DNA of 64,000 nt from positions 124,001 to 188,000 of the forward strand of contig JAFEKR010000011.1 of the NCBI GenBank assembly GCA_019022495.1, in the 5' to 3' direction. Origin of the DNA: Epichloe hybrida. Its lineage: Eukaryota > Ascomycota > Sordariomycetes > Hypocreales > Clavicipitaceae. The position numbers and the translations under genes were made by a program. Below are positions 62,355 to 64,000 of the stretch, in pieces; position 1 is the stretch's first letter; each line of letters starts with the position of its first letter. The notes beneath the pieces are model-generated. The model was not told the DNA's origin and made no database searches. It saw only the letters and a program-made list of their open reading frames with translations.

Positions 62355-64000
62355 CTACAACTTTGCCTTTGGTCTCTGCGCCGGCGGCACAAGCGGATCA
62401 TAAACACTGTGCGACAGCGCATCCACAGGCGTGGAATTAGAATGGGAAAACAGACCCTTTGCGTCGACGAGGCTGGGGTTCAAGTCCTGCACGCTCGCGC
62501 AGCCAATCAACCTCATGTCCATCTCCATCTCGTCCTTGAGCAACTGCATCGCTCTCTCGACGCCCTCTTGGCCGTAGGCGCCCATGGCGTACAGGAAGGG
62601 GCGGCCGATGCCCACGCCCCTGGCCCCGAGACACAGCGCCTTGATCATGTCGGTGGCGCGACGGACGCCGCCGTCGACAAAGACCTCAATCCGGTCCTGC
62701 AGGCCGCGCGCGCGGAGGATGGGCATCGTCTCGGCGAGGACCTCGATGCCCGAGCGGGCCGTGTCAAGCTGCCTGCCGCCGTGGTTGGAAAGGACGACGC
62801 CGTCGGCGCCGGCGTGGACTGCGCGCAGGACGTCTTCTACGCGCTGGACGCCCTTGAGGATGACGGGCATCTTGGTGATGCTCTTGAACCAGGGCACGTC
62901 TTTCCAGCTGAGCGACGGGTCGATGAAGCTGGAGATGGCGCGTGCCGCGCCCTGCGAGGTATCCGTGTCCTGGCCCGACTGGACGCTGCTGCCCTTGTCG
63001 GTGAACTTGGTGCGCATGTCCTTCTCGCGGCGGCCCAGCTGGGGTGCGTCGACGGTGATGAAGAGGCCCTTGCAGCCGCGCCTCTCGGCGTGCTGGACTA
63101 TCTTGCGGGTGATTTCCCGGTCTTTGTTCACGTAGAGCTGGAGCCACTGGACCTGGTCGCCTCGCCGGGCGTCCACAATCTCGTCCAAGGAGCAGGATGC
63201 CATTGTCGGAATCATCTGGATGACGTCGTGTGTGTGCGCGGCCCGCGTGAGGACCACCTCGCCTTCAGGGTGTCCGAGCTTGCCCAGCGCCGTGGCGGTC
63301 ACGTAGAAGGGGATGGAGCACTTGGTCCCCAGCATGGTGGTGGTGAGGTCGACGTTTTCGACGTCGACGAGGACTTGTGGCCGGAACCAGATTCGGTGGA
63401 AGGCGCTGTGGTTCTCTCGCATGGTCTGGGGGGAGAGGGGGGGGGGGGAACAACATGCGTCAGTTTTGTAAGAGAACAAGAAAAAAAAAACTCTGGAAAG
63501 AGTTCCAGGTAACGGGGAAACACATACAATCTCGTCGTCGGCTGCGCTGGAGTAGTAGCCCCACGCCGTCTTCTTCATGACCCTACGCGCGACGGCTTCA
63601 AAGTCGAGTAGGTTGTAGCATTGCGACAGGAGAGGCTTTTGATCTACGCGCTCCAGGCGTCCAGCCTCTTCTGGATCCTCTTCCTTGACCTCCTTGGCCA
63701 CGGTATCCATGTCAACATGTCCGAGGTGTTTCGACTTGTCAAGGTACTTGTCCAAGGTATCTGGGGGGTGAATGGGTTCGAATTCTTCGGTCGCATCTTT
63801 GCCCTGTAGCAGAATGAAATGTGAGTGGCTTGCGAATTGAAGTTGGCCAGACAAAGTCATGTTACTCACAGCATACTTGAGGATAATCTTGGAGCCTCCG
63901 GGGTGCTCTACAAAGTCGTCGAGTTGGCCATGGCCGATACCGGGGAATCGGAGACGGCCTCACGTACCTGGTAAGAACTCGGTCACGTCGTAGGCTTTGC
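62355..64000 (-). CDS. CYB2: Flavocytochrome b2, L-lactate:cytochrome c oxidoreductase (5' end cut by window)
   Basis: Oxidises an L-2-hydroxy acid, typically lactate, with FMN and passes electrons through a b5-type haem to cytochrome c in the mitochondrial intermembrane space. Exons visible: 64000-63968 (partial), 63907-63870, 63803-63528 and 63425-62355. The first two hold the end of the cytochrome b5 domain (KAYDVTEFLP / EHPGGSKIILKYA), including a haem-ligand His in HPGG. After the hinge comes the FMN alpha-hydroxy acid dehydrogenase barrel: YYSSAADDEITMRENHSAF with the substrate Tyr, FITVDAPQLGRREKD, the substrate-binding LSNHGGRQLD with the catalytic His and Arg, FVDGGVRRATD and GIGRPFLYAMGAYG. 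The N-terminal targeting sequence is outside the window. A family member acting on another 2-hydroxy acid cannot be excluded. Confidence 0.92.

Noticed and set aside
62409..63512. Plus-strand open frame of 367 codons opposite flavocytochrome b2
   Set aside because: Asp/Leu/Val-rich complement of a GC-biased gene; no recognisable family, and it crosses a verified intron of the real gene.

Overview
The window is nuclear DNA of a filamentous ascomycete, most likely a sordariomycete of the order Hypocreales. The genes carry short GT-AG introns with fungal branch points (CTAAC, CTGAC). The two-subunit fungal fatty acid synthase lies head to head. A XYR1/XlnR-type zinc-cluster regulator shares its start (MLSNPL-RYS) and zinc-cluster sequence with hypocrealean XYR1. 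I see no tRNA, rRNA, CRISPR array or intact transposon, and no candidate for a wholly new multi-gene system. I give no species.

Layout from left to right: a septin of the Cdc3/AspB type (minus, 3' end cut by the window edge), a 3.3 kb spacer, ferrochelatase (minus) divergent from Ku70 (plus), and a 1,030-residue zinc-cluster protein with dipeptide repeats (plus). Then come a mitochondrial PPR-like protein (minus) divergent from the spliceosomal/decay protein LSm4 (plus), and FAS2 (minus) divergent from FAS1 (plus) across 3.4 kb. These are followed by guanine deaminase (plus), a bZIP-like protein with nine 33-bp tandem repeats (minus) and the XYR1/XlnR orthologue (minus). A 7.2 kb gene desert full of short CCGTA palindromes leads to a NirA-like zinc-cluster regulator with an apparent frameshift (minus). 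After another 3.2 kb spacer come mitochondrial ribosomal protein uS4m (minus) divergent from the clamp-loader subunit CTF18 (plus), and finally flavocytochrome b2 (minus, 5' end cut by the window edge).

Most genes are unrelated housekeeping functions: cytokinesis, haem synthesis, non-homologous end joining, mRNA decay and splicing, purine salvage, mitochondrial translation, sister-chromatid cohesion and lactate oxidation. The one true functional pair is FAS2/FAS1, whose products form the alpha6-beta6 synthase and probably share regulation from the spacer between them. Four putative DNA-binding regulators occur in one window, two of them flanking the 7.2 kb desert.

Exon limits were derived by hand from splice consensus, frame and family similarity. 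Least certain are the septin N-terminus, the start of the NirA-like protein and the second acceptor of KU70. Residue numbers come from those models.
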